From Faecalicatena fissicatena (GTDB taxonomy: Bacteria > Bacillota > Clostridia > Lachnospirales > Lachnospiraceae), in contig LDAQ01000100.1 of assembly GCA_001028025.1 (NCBI GenBank), forward strand, positions 35,511-99,510: 64,000 nt of DNA, written 5' to 3'. A model generated the notes under the pieces. That model saw only the letters and a program-made list of their open reading frames with translations, ran no database searches and was not told the DNA's origin. The translations under genes were made by a program, and so were the position numbers. Numbering within the stretch: position 1 is the first letter of the stretch; each line of letters begins with the position of its first letter. Shown here one piece after another: positions 42,933-51,800 of this stretch.

Positions 42933-44372
42933 ATGAAATATTTACAAAGATTAGGTAAATCCTTGATGCTTCCGGTTGCATGTCTTCCGGTTGCTGCTAT
43001 TCTGATGGGTATTGGTTACTGGATTGACCCTTCAGGCTGGGGGGCAAACAATATTGTCGCAGCATTTTTGCTGAAAGCTGGGGGAGCTTTGATCGACAAT
43101 ATGGCGATTCTGTTCGCAATCGGTGTTGCTGTCGGCATGTCTGATGACAACGATGGTACAGCAGGTCTTGCAGGGCTTGTTTCATGGCTGATGGTCACGA
43201 CACTGCTGTCAACATCTGTTGTAGCAATGTTCAAAGGCGTAGAAGAAGCAGTTGTACCTGCAGCATTTGGAAAGACACAGACACAGTTTATCGGTATTCT
43301 CTGTGGTTTGATTGGAGCAGCTTGTTACAACAAATTTAAGAGTACAAAATTACCGGATGCACTCTCATTCTTCAGCGGTAAGAGATGCGTAGCAATTGTA
43401 ACAGCAGGCGCTTCTCTCGTGGCAACCATTATTCTGTACTTTGTATGGCCGGTTATCTACGGAGCACTCGTAGCATTTGGCGAAGCTATCATGAGCACAG
43501 GCGCTATCGGAGCAGGTATCTATGGATTCTTCAACAGACTGCTGATTCCGTTCGGTCTGCACCATGCACTGAACTCCGTATTCTGGTTCGATGTTGCGGG
43601 TATCAATGATATCGGTAAATTCTGGGGTACAATGGAAGGCGGTATCGCAGGACAGACAGGTATGTATATGTCAGGTTTCTTCCCGGTTATGATGTTCGGT
43701 CTTCCGGCAGCAGCACTGGCTATGTACCACACAGCAAAAGAAAACAAGAAGAAAGTTGCAGCAGGTCTGTTAATGGCAGCGGCATTATCTTCATTCTTCA
43801 CAGGTGTTACTGAACCTCTGGAGTTTGCATTCATGTTCCTGGCACCGGCACTTTACGTAATCCATGCTCTGTTAACAGGTATCTCTATGGCGGTTGTAGC
43901 TCTGCTGCCGGTTCGTGCGGGATTCAACTTCAGTGCGGGCTTCGTGGACTGGTTCCTGAGCTTCAAGGCTCCGTTTGCTGAGCATCCGCTGTACCTGATC
44001 CCGATCGGTCTTATTGTAGCCGTAGTTTACTACATTGTATTCAGAATTGTCATTGTGAAGTTTAACCTGAAGACACCGGGACGCGAAGACGATGACATAG
44101 ATGAATCAAGAGTACAGCTTTCTAATGACAACTTCACAGAAATTGCAAGAATTATCCTGGAAGGCGTAGGCGGAAAGGAAAACGTTACATCTGTTGATAA
44201 CTGTATTACAAGACTTCGTCTTGAAATCAAAGATTATACAGCAGTAAACGAAAAAATGATCAAATCAGCAGGCGTAGCCGGAGTTATCAGACCGAGCAAG
44301 AATGCTGTCCAGGTCATTATAGGAACGAAAGTTCAGTTTGTTGCTGATGAATTTAAGAAACTCTGCAAATAA
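42933..44372 (+). CDS. nagE: PTS N-acetylglucosamine/glucose-type EIIBC component
   Basis: A 479-residue membrane permease. The EIIC domain spans about residues 1-380 with around ten helices, and includes GLHHALNSVFWFD, found in GlcNAc and glucose transporters. A linker rich in acids (TPGREDDDIDESR) leads to the EIIB domain at about 395-479 with the phosphorylated cysteine in SVDNCITRLRLEIKD. EIIA is separate (42353). The context of nagBA and shared antiterminator sites points to GlcNAc as the main sugar. Glucose is not excluded. Confidence 0.9.
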   Translation: MKYLQRLGKSLMLPVACLPVAAILMGIGYWIDPSGWGANNIVAAFLLKAGGALIDNMAILFAIGVAVGMSDDNDGTAGLAGLVSWLMVTTLLSTSVVAMFKGVEEAVVPAAFGKTQTQFIGILCGLIGAACYNKFKSTKLPDALSFFSGKRCVAIVTAGASLVATIILYFVWPVIYGALVAFGEAIMSTGAIGAGIYGFFNRLLIPFGLHHALNSVFWFDVAGINDIGKFWGTMEGGIAGQTGMYMSGFFPVMMFGLPAAALAMYHTAKENKKKVAAGLLMAAALSSFFTGVTEPLEFAFMFLAPALYVIHALLTGISMAVVALLPVRAGFNFSAGFVDWFLSFKAPFAEHPLYLIPIGLIVAVVYYIVFRIVIVKFNLKTPGREDDDIDESRVQLSNDNFTEIARIILEGVGGKENVTSVDNCITRLRLEIKDYTAVNEKMIKSAGVAGVIRPSKNAVQVIIGTKVQFVADEFKKLCK

Positions 44373-44383
44373 TCAGAGCAAAT

Positions 44384-44440
44384 CTTAATCTGCGGCTTGG
44401 CTGCAGAACTGCCCGCAGGGCATCTGGTATGTGGTGTCCT
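44384..44440 (-). repeat. 65-bp dispersed repeat, copy 5 (minus strand, diverged)
   Basis: Read on the minus strand: GATGCCCTGCGGGC then TTCTGCAGCC and GCCGCAGATTAAG, matching the core of copies 1-3. It lies just past the PTS EIIBC stop. Confidence 0.55.
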
Positions 44441-44469
44441 GCAGTAGAAAAATAATCCCTTTCGGAGAA

Positions 44470-44492
44470 GGCCGCGTTGAGCGGTCTTTTTT
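44470..44492 (+). terminator. Terminator after the PTS operon
   Basis: GGCCGC (44470-44475) and GCGGTC (44481-44486) with a 5-base loop and TTTTTT. Nothing else gene-like is seen in 44373-44678 apart from the repeat. Confidence 0.6.
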
Positions 44493-44678
44493 GATGCGGT
44501 GTTGAGGGGACGCTGCGCGGCAGAAGGGGGGCGGTGGAACTGCACAATACCCTTCCAGGCAGACGGTCCTTCATCGACCCTTCCAATAAATCTTCCTATA
44601 CATACGAAAAATCGATATGACTTTAGACAGGGGACGTGTTAGCATTAATACAGCAGTATGCAGACGGGAGTTTTGGTT

Positions 44679-45464
44679 ATGAATTATGTGGGAATTGACA
44701 TTGGTTCTACTGCGTCCAAAGTAGTGGTGCGCGGGGAGAAGACACGGTGGTTTGTGATGCCTACCGGGTGGAACGGGCGTGAGACTGCGGGGATGATTCA
44801 GGACCGCCTGAAAGAGGACGGGATTGATGTGAGTGGTGCGGATACGGTGACCGCGGCGACGGGATATGGTAGGATTTCGGTGGATTTTGCGGATTATGCG
44901 ATTACAGAGATTACCTGTCATGGCCGCGGCGGGAGAGTGCTGGCAGGGGATGAATGTACGGTGATTGATGTGGGCGGGCAGGATACAAAAGTGATCCAGG
45001 TTCAGAATGGGGCTGTAGCTGACTTTCTGATGAATGATAAGTGCTCTGCAGGAACGGGAAAGTTTCTCGAAATCATGGCAAACCGGCTCGGGATTACGCT
45101 GGATGAGCTGTTTCAACTGGCAGCTGATGGGAGTGTACTTCCCATTAGTTCACTTTGCACTGTGTTTGCGGAGTCTGAGGTGATTAGTTATATTGGAGCA
45201 GGAAAAGTACGGGAGGATATTGCAGCAGGTGTAGTCGAATCTGTGGCAGGGAAAGTCGCGCAGCTTGCACAGAGGCAGAAGCTTTCAGACAGAGTGATTC
45301 TGACGGGCGGACTGAGCCATAGTTTGTATTTTTCATCACGTCTGTCAGAGAAGCTGGGAAAAAATGTGGAGCCGACAGAGTATGGCAGATATGCAGGGGC
45401 ACTGGGGGCTTCTTATCTGGCAGAGGAAAAGGCGAATAGATCAAACACAGGGGGAGCCTGCTAA
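44679..45464 (+). CDS. ATP-dependent activase of 2-hydroxyacyl-CoA dehydratase / double-cubane protein family
   Basis: A 261-residue ATPase of the BadF/BadG/HgdC fold (actin-like). ATP motifs are GIDIGSTASKVVV and IDVGGQDTKVI. The cysteines that hold the bridging [4Fe-4S] cluster of the dimer are in NDKCSAGTGKFLEIMA and SSLCTVFAESEVIS. It hydrolyses ATP to push a low-potential electron into its partner, encoded next. The size (261) and the single partner gene fit the YjiL-type activase. The last codons lie inside a diverged copy of the 65-bp repeat. GGGAG lies eight bases before ATG 44679. Confidence 0.9.
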   Translation: MNYVGIDIGSTASKVVVRGEKTRWFVMPTGWNGRETAGMIQDRLKEDGIDVSGADTVTAATGYGRISVDFADYAITEITCHGRGGRVLAGDECTVIDVGGQDTKVIQVQNGAVADFLMNDKCSAGTGKFLEIMANRLGITLDELFQLAADGSVLPISSLCTVFAESEVISYIGAGKVREDIAAGVVESVAGKVAQLAQRQKLSDRVILTGGLSHSLYFSSRLSEKLGKNVEPTEYGRYAGALGASYLAEEKANRSNTGGAC

Positions 45465-45510
45465 CATATGCCCTTGTAGATGGAACGCAGCTAAGCTGCG
45501 GGATAATGCC
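45446..45510. repeat. 65-bp dispersed repeat, copy 4 (diverged)
   Basis: ATATGCCCTTG, then GCAGCTAAGCTGC and GGATAATG match copy 3. The repeat begins inside the last codons of the activase gene and supplies its stop codon. Confidence 0.5.
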
Positions 45511-45532
45511 TAAATTCAGGAGGAACAGAAAA

Positions 45533-46681
45533 ATGGAGTTAATCAAAGAATTACCGGAAGTATTTGAAGAGTTTGCCAAGCAGCGTCAGGAAGCATTTCT
45601 GGGAATCAAGCAGCTTAAGGATAAGGGCGTTCCTGTTGTGGGCGTTTACTGTACCTATTTTCCGCAGGAGATAGCGATGGCTATGGGAGCGGCAGTTGTG
45701 GGGCTCTGTTCCACATCTGATGAGACGATTCCGGAGGCGGAAAAGGATCTGCCGAAGAATCTGTGTCCGCTGATTAAGTCCAGCTATGGATTTGCGAAGA
45801 CGGATAAATGTCCGTTCTTTTATTTTTCGGATGTGGTAGTAGGAGAGACTACGTGTGACGGAAAGAAGAAAATGTATGAATATATGTCAGAGATTAAACC
45901 GGTCTATCTGATGGAACTGCCGAACCGCCAGTCGGAAGACGGGCTCCGGTTATGGAAAAACGAGATTATCCGTGTCAAAGAATATCTGGAAGAAAAATTC
46001 GAGGTTAAGATCACCGATGAACAGGTAAGAGAAGCAGTGCGCGTGATGAATGATGTGAGAAGATCCATCAAGGGGCTGTACAGCGTTATGGCGAATGATC
46101 CGGCGCCGATCAGCGGTCAGGACTTATTTCATGTTATGTACGGCAGTACCTTTAAGTTTGATAAAAAAGCGATTCCGGCAGAGGTCGATGCATTGACAGA
46201 AAAGATTAAGAAAGAGTATCAGGAAGGCAAGAATGTTGGGAAGAAGCCGAGGATACTGGTGACAGGCTGCCCGATCGGCGGTGCCACGGAAAAGGTGATC
46301 CGGTCGATTGAGGAGAATGGCGGTGTGGTAGTTTCCTATGAAAACTGCGCAGGGGCAAAATCATTTGATAAGATGGTGGATGAGGAGGCGGAGGACATTT
46401 ACGAGGCAATTGCAAGAAGATATCTGGATATCGGCTGCTCAGTTATGACTCCGAATCCGAACCGGCTGGAGCTTCTTGGGAGGCTTATGGAAGAGTTCCG
46501 GGTGGACGGCGTGGTGGAAGTAATCCTGCAGGCCTGTCATACATACAGTGTTGAGTCCATGGGAATCCGCAAATTTGTAAACGGACAGGGAAAACCGTAT
46601 ATCAGCGTAGAGACAGATTACTCCATGGCAGATTTAGGGCAGCTCAACACGAGGATCGCGGCGTTTATCGAAATGCTGTAG
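45533..46681 (+). CDS. HgdB-family double-cubane cluster protein (YjiM-like)
   Basis: A 382-residue protein of the 2-hydroxyacyl-CoA dehydratase subunit family. Cysteines sit in the expected places: VVGVYCTYFPQE, NLCPLIKSSYG, DKCPFFYFSD, TTCDGKKKMYEYM, VTGCPIGG, YENCAGAKS and ILQACHTYSVES. Only one such subunit is present, unlike true dehydratases with two. A single subunit next to an activase matches the double-cubane [8Fe-9S] protein group (E. coli YjiM/YjiL type), which reduces small molecules. The physiological substrate is unknown. ATG 45533 has AGGAGG nine bases upstream. Confidence 0.85.
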   Translation: MELIKELPEVFEEFAKQRQEAFLGIKQLKDKGVPVVGVYCTYFPQEIAMAMGAAVVGLCSTSDETIPEAEKDLPKNLCPLIKSSYGFAKTDKCPFFYFSDVVVGETTCDGKKKMYEYMSEIKPVYLMELPNRQSEDGLRLWKNEIIRVKEYLEEKFEVKITDEQVREAVRVMNDVRRSIKGLYSVMANDPAPISGQDLFHVMYGSTFKFDKKAIPAEVDALTEKIKKEYQEGKNVGKKPRILVTGCPIGGATEKVIRSIEENGGVVVSYENCAGAKSFDKMVDEEAEDIYEAIARRYLDIGCSVMTPNPNRLELLGRLMEEFRVDGVVEVILQACHTYSVESMGIRKFVNGQGKPYISVETDYSMADLGQLNTRIAAFIEML

Positions 46682-46697
46682 AACTTGATTTTCTGCC

Positions 46698-46726
46698 TTG
46701 ACAAATGCATAAGAATAAGATAAGAT
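46698..46726 (+). promoter_or_regulatory. tyrS promoter
   Basis: -35 TTGACA (46698-46703), 17-bp spacer, -10 TAAGAT (46721-46726), just upstream of the T-box leader. Confidence 0.75.
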
Positions 46727-46734
46727 TGCAACAG

Positions 46735-47068
46735 ATATGAAAAAAGCGATGAAGAGAACAAGTAGTGACCGATGCGGAGAAGACAGAAAGCTGCCGGCTG
46801 ATGAGAGGCGCATGACACGGTTGGTGACGAATACATCTCGGAGCTTCACACCCAACGTATATGAGAACCGGTATAGGAATGCCGGAACTGCAAGTAGGCT
46901 GTGACGGAGTGGTGCACGTTATTGCACTGAGTAATTATGTATAGTATGCTGCGGGTGCTGCATATGTACAGGATATACTCACTGAGGCAGAGGATGCGAG
47001 TCGTCTGCGAATAAAGGTGGTACCACGAGTTTATGAGCCCTCGTCCTTTTGGATGGAGGGCTCTTTTT
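46735..47068 (+). promoter_or_regulatory. Tyrosine T-box riboswitch with terminator
   Basis: A long structured leader ends with the T-box core AAAGGTGGTACCACG (47013-47027), which contacts the uncharged tRNA acceptor end. A terminator GAGCCCTC (47035-47042)/GAGGGCTC (47056-47063) with T5 follows. A likely specifier codon is TAC at 46832-46834 in GAATACATC, matching tyrosine. Uncharged tRNA-Tyr would favour readthrough into tyrS. The exact 5' edge is an estimate. Confidence 0.88.
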
Positions 47069-47152
47069 GCGTTAAATATGTGGAGGATGCGGGAGACTGG
47101 TGCCGCGTCTGCACGCATATGAAAAAGATCAGAACAGATTGAGAAAGGAAGA

Positions 47153-48385
47153 ATGAAAAAAATGACACTGTACGAAGAATTGCAGGCCAGAGGGCTGATT
47201 GCCCAGGTAACAGATGAAAAATTGATTTCGGATTTAATCAACAATGGAAAGGCGACATTTTATATCGGATTTGACCCAACAGCCGACAGCCTTCATGTGG
47301 GACATTTCATGGCGCTCTGCCTGATGAAACGCCTGCAGATGGCAGGAAATAAGCCGATTGCCCTGATCGGAGGCGGAACTGGGATGATAGGCGACCCATC
47401 CGGAAGATCAGATTTGCGCCAGGTGATGACCACGGAGACGATCCAGCACAACTGTGACTGCTTCAAAAAGCAGATGAGCAATTTTATTGATTTCTCAGAA
47501 GGAAAAGCCATGATGGTAAATAATGCCGACTGGCTTCTGGATTTGAACTATATAGAGGTTCTGCGTGAGGTTGGTTCTCATTTCAGCGTAAACCGCATGC
47601 TTGCGGCCGAGTGCTATAAGCAGAGAATGGAAAAAGGCCTGACGTTCATGGAATTCAACTACATGATTATGCAGGCTTATGACTTCTATGCATTATACCA
47701 GAAATACGGCTGCAATCTGCAGTTCGGCGGGGACGATCAATGGGGGAATATGCTGGCCGGAACGGAACTGATCCGCAGAAAACTGGGAAAAGATGCGAGT
47801 GCCATGACCATTACCCTGCTTCTGAATTCGGAAGGCAATAAAATGGGAAAAACTCAGTCGGGTGCAGTATGGCTTGATCCAGAGAAGACTTCTCCGTTTG
47901 ATTTTTATCAGTACTGGAGAAATATTGCTGACGCAGACGTATTAAAATGCATCCGTATGCTGACATTCCTGCCGCTTGAGGAAATAAATGCCATGGACGA
48001 GTGGGAAGGCAGTCAGTTAAATAAGGCGAAAGAAATTCTTGCCTTTGAGCTGACGCAGATGATTCACGGGAAAGAAGAGGCGGAGAAGGCACAGGAAAGT
48101 GCAAGAACACTGTTCAGCCAGGGAAATGCAGCGGAGATGCCTACGGCAGAGCTGACAGCAGAAGATCTCGAGGAGAACGCAGTGGATATCCTCACCTTGT
48201 TGTTAAAGAGTGGTCTTGTTACTTCCAAATCAGAGGCAAGACGTGCTGTGGAGCAGGGTGGAATCGCTGTAGATGGAGAAAAAGTTACAGATATCCATGA
48301 AGTGTTTACGGCCGATGCATTTGCCGGAGATGGCTTAATATTGAAAAAAGGTAAAAAGAACTTCCGTAAAGTTGTGTTAAAATAA
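47153..48385 (+). CDS. tyrS: Tyrosyl-tRNA synthetase
   Basis: A 410-residue class I synthetase. The HIGH-type motif is HVGH in FDPTADSLHVGHF, and the KMSKS-type motif is KMGKT. Tyrosine-binding residues occur in FGGDDQWGNMLAG and QAYDFYALYQ. The C-terminal S4-like RNA-binding domain is VTSKSEARRAVEQGGIAVDG. It is controlled by the T-box. GAAAGGAAG lies upstream of the start. Confidence 0.97.
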   Translation: MKKMTLYEELQARGLIAQVTDEKLISDLINNGKATFYIGFDPTADSLHVGHFMALCLMKRLQMAGNKPIALIGGGTGMIGDPSGRSDLRQVMTTETIQHNCDCFKKQMSNFIDFSEGKAMMVNNADWLLDLNYIEVLREVGSHFSVNRMLAAECYKQRMEKGLTFMEFNYMIMQAYDFYALYQKYGCNLQFGGDDQWGNMLAGTELIRRKLGKDASAMTITLLLNSEGNKMGKTQSGAVWLDPEKTSPFDFYQYWRNIADADVLKCIRMLTFLPLEEINAMDEWEGSQLNKAKEILAFELTQMIHGKEEAEKAQESARTLFSQGNAAEMPTAELTAEDLEENAVDILTLLLKSGLVTSKSEARRAVEQGGIAVDGEKVTDIHEVFTADAFAGDGLILKKGKKNFRKVVLK

Positions 48386-48414
48386 GCAGTACCGGAGTAG
48401 TTATAATATAGTAG

Positions 48415-48479
48415 ACCCAAGGGGGCTTCGTAATACATGCCCTTACGGGCGGGTCTGCAGCAAGCTGCAGAATAATGTA
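48415..48479. repeat. 65-bp dispersed repeat, copy 3
   Basis: ACCCAAGGGGGCTTCGTAAT, then GCCCTTACGGGC and CTGCAGCAAGCTGCAG stems, ending AATGTA: same length and layout as copies 1 and 2. It lies between tyrS and the flavin reductase gene. Confidence 0.7.
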
Positions 48480-48496
48480 TATACAGGAGGTAACCG

Positions 48497-49009
48497 ATGA
48501 TGGGATTTAAAGAAATATCCGCAGAGGAACTGCAGTTCAATCCGTTTACAAAGATAGGCAAGGAATGGATGCTCGTAACAGCGGGCGATCAGGAGAAACA
48601 CAACACCATGACAGCCAGCTGGGGCGGTGTGGGCGTAATGTGGGGGAAAAACGTAGTAAGCGTTTATATCCGTCCGCAGCGCTACACAAAAGAATTTGTG
48701 GATGCCAATGAGTTATTTACACTGTCCTTCTATGATGAGTCCTGCAGAAAGGCGCTGAGTATCTGCGGAAGTAAGTCCGGAAGAGACTGCGATAAGGAAG
48801 CTGAGGCCGGCCTGACTCCGTACTATACGGATGGAACAACTGCGTTTGAAGAGGCCAATATGATACTTATCTGTAAAAAACAGTATCACCAGGATATGGC
48901 TGCAGAGCATTTTGATGTAGAAGAAAATGATACCAAGTGGTATCCTGGAAAAGATTATCACACCATGTATATGGCGGAGATCCTCAAGGTGCTGGTGAAG
49001 GAAGTATAA
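48497..49009 (+). CDS. Flavin reductase family protein
   Basis: A 170-residue FMN-binding split-barrel protein. The pattern MLVTAGDQEKHNTMTASWGG and VVSVYIRPQRYTKEFVDANE is typical of the flavin reductase-like family that binds FMN and reduces it or an acceptor. The final segment has YPGKDYHTMYMAEILKV. It has no membrane or signal segment. AGGAGGTAA lies just before the start; ATG 48500 is also possible. The substrate is unknown. A hairpin of GCGCAGGGC/GCCCTGCGC type lies after its stop near 49048-49071. Confidence 0.85.
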   Translation: MMGFKEISAEELQFNPFTKIGKEWMLVTAGDQEKHNTMTASWGGVGVMWGKNVVSVYIRPQRYTKEFVDANELFTLSFYDESCRKALSICGSKSGRDCDKEAEAGLTPYYTDGTTAFEEANMILICKKQYHQDMAAEHFDVEENDTKWYPGKDYHTMYMAEILKVLVKEV

Positions 49010-49047
49010 TGTAAAGCGGAATGTATTTTTTGTATAAGTTGAATTGA

Positions 49048-49078
49048 GCGCAGGGCACGAGCCCTGCGCTCAATTCAT
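49048..49078. terminator. Hairpin between convergent flavin reductase and amylase genes
   Basis: GAATTGAGCGCAGGGC pairs with GCCCTGCGCTCAATTC around a short ACGA loop, giving a long perfect stem in the 128-base convergent gap. It could stop transcription from both sides, although T-runs are modest. Confidence 0.65.
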
Positions 49079-49137
49079 ATGTTTGCTTTTATTTTATAAA
49101 ATAATTGCGGCACTGTCTGGCAGTCTGTACAATCCGC

Positions 49138-50448
49138 CTAAGAAATCTTCAGATACTGCACGCTGTACGGTGCCATATCCAATCCGCCGTTTAAGGTTCC
49201 TTCTTTTCCGGTTATCAGGTTCAGATAGTCTCCCTGCAGTTCCCCGCTTCCAGCAGTAAAATCGGAATCTGAAGCGTTGATGGCCACAAAGATCTTTTCT
49301 TTCTCTGACTTCCTCTCGAAGATCAGCTGGTGGTTTGTGATCATCACATTATGGTATCCGCCGTTGCAGAGAGCATCGCTGTCTCTTCGTATTGCTATCA
49401 GGGTCCGGATGAAGTCGGTCAGTTTGTTAGGTTTTGGCTCTTCGAAAGAAGGCCGCAGCGCGTAGTCATTGTCAGGCGCCTTCACCCCTTCCTCGCCCCA
49501 TTCGCTTCCATAGTATAAACAGGGAATTCCAGGCATGCCGAACAGTATACCGTATGTGGGGATGATATGCTCTTTGTTGGTGAGAATGCTGGCAATCCGG
49601 GTAACATCGTGGTTGTCCACGAAATTCATCAGGTGTTTGCCCCGATATATGCACCATTGTTCAGGTCCGTACTGCCGGTTGAGCGAATGGGCAATCTCAA
49701 AGAGGTTCATACTGTTGAAACTGGAATAGATGCCTTTATAGCATTCATAGTTGGTGCAGCTATGCAGCATTTCGTCGTTGACGATCAGGTTATAGTCACC
49801 GAACAGCACTTCCCCGATCAGGGCAAATCCCGGCTTAAGATCTTCGCAGAAGGTGCGCAGCCGTTTCATAAAATTGTGATCCAGGCTGTAAGCAACGTCA
49901 AGGCGCAGTCCGTCAATGCCGAATTCCTCGATCCAGAAACGGACGCATTCCAGCAGATAATCAACAACTGCGGGATTCTGCAGATTCAGTTTTACAAGCT
50001 CAAAATGACCTTCCCAGCCTTCGTACCAGAAACCGTCATTATCGCCGCTGTTTCCATCAAAATTGATGTGGAACCACTCCTTGTACTGCGATTCCTGTTT
50101 TTTCTCTTTTACATCCTGAAAGGCCCAGAAACCGCGGCCTACATGGTTAAACACGCCATCCAGCATGATCTTGACATCGTGGGAGTGAAGTGCATCACAT
50201 ACGTATTTAAAATCCTCATTTGTGCCGAGTCTGCAGTCGATCTTTTTAAAATCCCGTGTATCATATCCGTGGTTATCGGACTCGAACATGGGGTTCAGAA
50301 TAATGGAACCAATCCCCAGTTCCTGGAGATATTCACCCCACTCTGCAATCTTCCTTATTCGGGGTACCGTGATTCCGTCATTATGGACGGGGGCATCACA
50401 AAATCCAATCGGATATATCTGATAGAAAGTTTCATTATAAGCCCACAT
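49138..50448 (-). CDS. Cytosolic GH13 alpha-amylase-family glycosidase
   Basis: A 436-residue glycoside hydrolase of family 13. The nucleophile Asp184 lies in GLRLDVAYSLD, the acid/base Glu213 in ALIGEVLFG, and the third aspartate, Asp281, in FVDNHDVTR. The DGVFNHVG motif precedes them. There is no signal peptide, so it acts on maltodextrins or similar oligosaccharides inside the cell. It lacks the N-terminal domain of neopullulanases. ATG 50448 has AGGTGG upstream. It is on the opposite strand from its neighbours. Confidence 0.9.
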   Translation of the reverse strand: MWAYNETFYQIYPIGFCDAPVHNDGITVPRIRKIAEWGEYLQELGIGSIILNPMFESDNHGYDTRDFKKIDCRLGTNEDFKYVCDALHSHDVKIMLDGVFNHVGRGFWAFQDVKEKKQESQYKEWFHINFDGNSGDNDGFWYEGWEGHFELVKLNLQNPAVVDYLLECVRFWIEEFGIDGLRLDVAYSLDHNFMKRLRTFCEDLKPGFALIGEVLFGDYNLIVNDEMLHSCTNYECYKGIYSSFNSMNLFEIAHSLNRQYGPEQWCIYRGKHLMNFVDNHDVTRIASILTNKEHIIPTYGILFGMPGIPCLYYGSEWGEEGVKAPDNDYALRPSFEEPKPNKLTDFIRTLIAIRRDSDALCNGGYHNVMITNHQLIFERKSEKEKIFVAINASDSDFTAGSGELQGDYLNLITGKEGTLNGGLDMAPYSVQYLKIS

Positions 50449-50738
50449 AAATTCCACCTGCTTTCTAAATAATTGTTTTCATGCTTCTTATATAAATAAA
50501 AGTACCATTTCAGTATAACATAAACCGGTATCAAAATAATTTATTTTAGTAGAGTTAACCAGGAATTTTCCGCCCCCTTAGGCGCATGAGAAAGTTTACA
50601 TGGATTGCAGGCTGTAAAAATCTATTTTTGAATAGTTTTCGTGTTCGGTAAGTCAACACTTAATCCATATAGCCATTTTGCATAGAGAGTTATATATGGA
50701 AAGATATATAGAAAGATATATAGAAAGTGAAAAAGATG

Positions 50739-50767
50739 TTGACAACAGGGTTTTAACATACTATAAT
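50739..50767 (+). promoter_or_regulatory. rplM promoter, full consensus
   Basis: -35 TTGACA (50739-50744), 17-bp spacer, -10 TATAAT (50762-50767). Both boxes are perfect, as expected for a ribosomal protein operon. Just upstream lie tandem AAAGATATATAG units (about 50697-50727) that may act as an UP element. Confidence 0.85.
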
Positions 50768-50774
50768 AGAACAG

Positions 50775-50884
50775 CATGAAAAAAGGAGAAACAGCATACG
50801 CCAAAGCCCCGGAGTAAGCTGATTTCATATAAAAGACAAAGCAAGTTAAGTTATATGATATGATTATTTATAGGAGGAACACCC
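50775..50884 (+). promoter_or_regulatory. Possible L13 autoregulatory leader
   Basis: About 110 bases of leader between the promoter and rplM. It includes CATATAA/TTATATG complementary segments and an AGGAGG at the end. L13 leaders in Firmicutes regulate this operon; I cannot confirm the conserved structure by eye. The rest of the 50449-50884 gap is AT-rich with no gene. Confidence 0.4.
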
Positions 50885-51313
50885 ATGAAAACTTATATGG
50901 CTAACCCAGACAAGATTGAAAGAAAATGGTATGTGGTTGACGCTGAAGGATGTACATTAGGACGCCTTTCATCAGAGATTGCAAAAGTTTTAAGAGGTAA
51001 GAACAAACCAGAATTCACACCACATGTTGATACAGGCGACTACGTAGTAGTTGTGAATGCAGAGAAGGTAAAAGTAACAGGTAAGAAATTACAGCAGAAG
51101 ATATACTACAACCACTCTGATTATGTAGGCGGTATGAGAGAGACTACACTGGCAGAGCTGATGGACAAGAAGCCTGAGCAGGTCATTGAACTGGCTGTAA
51201 AAGGAATGCTTCCAAAAGGACCTTTAGGTAGAGAGATGATGAACAAACTTCATGTATACGCTGGTCCAGAGCACAAACAGCAGGCTCAGAAACCAGAAGT
51301 ATTAACATTTTAA
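50885..51313 (+). CDS. rplM: 50S ribosomal protein L13
   Basis: A 142-residue ribosomal protein. MKTYMANPDKIERKWYVVDA and the later VKGMLPKGPLGREMMNKLHVY with YAGPEH are the classic L13 blocks. It binds 23S rRNA early in large-subunit assembly. It is cotranscribed with rpsI, which starts 26 bases later. A perfect consensus promoter drives the pair. Confidence 0.98.
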   Translation: MKTYMANPDKIERKWYVVDAEGCTLGRLSSEIAKVLRGKNKPEFTPHVDTGDYVVVVNAEKVKVTGKKLQQKIYYNHSDYVGGMRETTLAELMDKKPEQVIELAVKGMLPKGPLGREMMNKLHVYAGPEHKQQAQKPEVLTF

Positions 51314-51339
51314 GGAGAGGTTGAAAGGAGGACATTACA

Positions 51340-51732
51340 GTGGCTAACGCAAAATATTACGGAACAGGAAGAAGAAAAAAATCTATCGCAAGAGTATATC
51401 TTGTACCTGGAACAGGCAAGATCACTATAAATAAAAGAGACATTGATGAATATTTAGGACTGGAGACATTGAAAGTAGTTGTTCGCCAGCCGCTTGTAGC
51501 TACATCAACAAGCGACAAGTTTGATGTACTGGTTAATGTACACGGAGGCGGATACACAGGACAGGCAGGAGCAATCCGTCATGGTATTTCAAGAGCACTT
51601 CTTGAGGCAGACCCGGATTACAGACCGATCCTGAAATCAGCTGGATACCTTACACGTGATCCACGTATGAAAGAACGTAAGAAATACGGTCTCAAGGCAG
51701 CTCGTAGAGCACCTCAGTTCAGCAAGAGATAA
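51340..51732 (+). CDS. rpsI: 30S ribosomal protein S9
   Basis: A 130-residue ribosomal protein. YYGTGRRKKSIARVYLVPG at the N-terminus and the C-terminal GLKAARRAPQFSKR tail, which reaches the P-site tRNA, identify it. The start is GTG, with AAAGGAGGA upstream. A strong terminator follows. Confidence 0.98.
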   Translation: MANAKYYGTGRRKKSIARVYLVPGTGKITINKRDIDEYLGLETLKVVVRQPLVATSTSDKFDVLVNVHGGGYTGQAGAIRHGISRALLEADPDYRPILKSAGYLTRDPRMKERKKYGLKAARRAPQFSKR

Positions 51733-51751
51733 TTTCTTATCAAAATGCACC

Positions 51752-51786
51752 AAAAACCCCGAAGCTATGCGGCTTTCGGGGTTTTT
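51752..51786 (+). terminator. Terminator of the rplM-rpsI operon
   Basis: AAAAACCCCGAA with GC and TTTCGGGGTTTTT form a stem around a TATGC-type loop, ending in a T-run at 51786. Confidence 0.85.
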
Positions 51787-51800
51787 CTTATTTCAAATAG

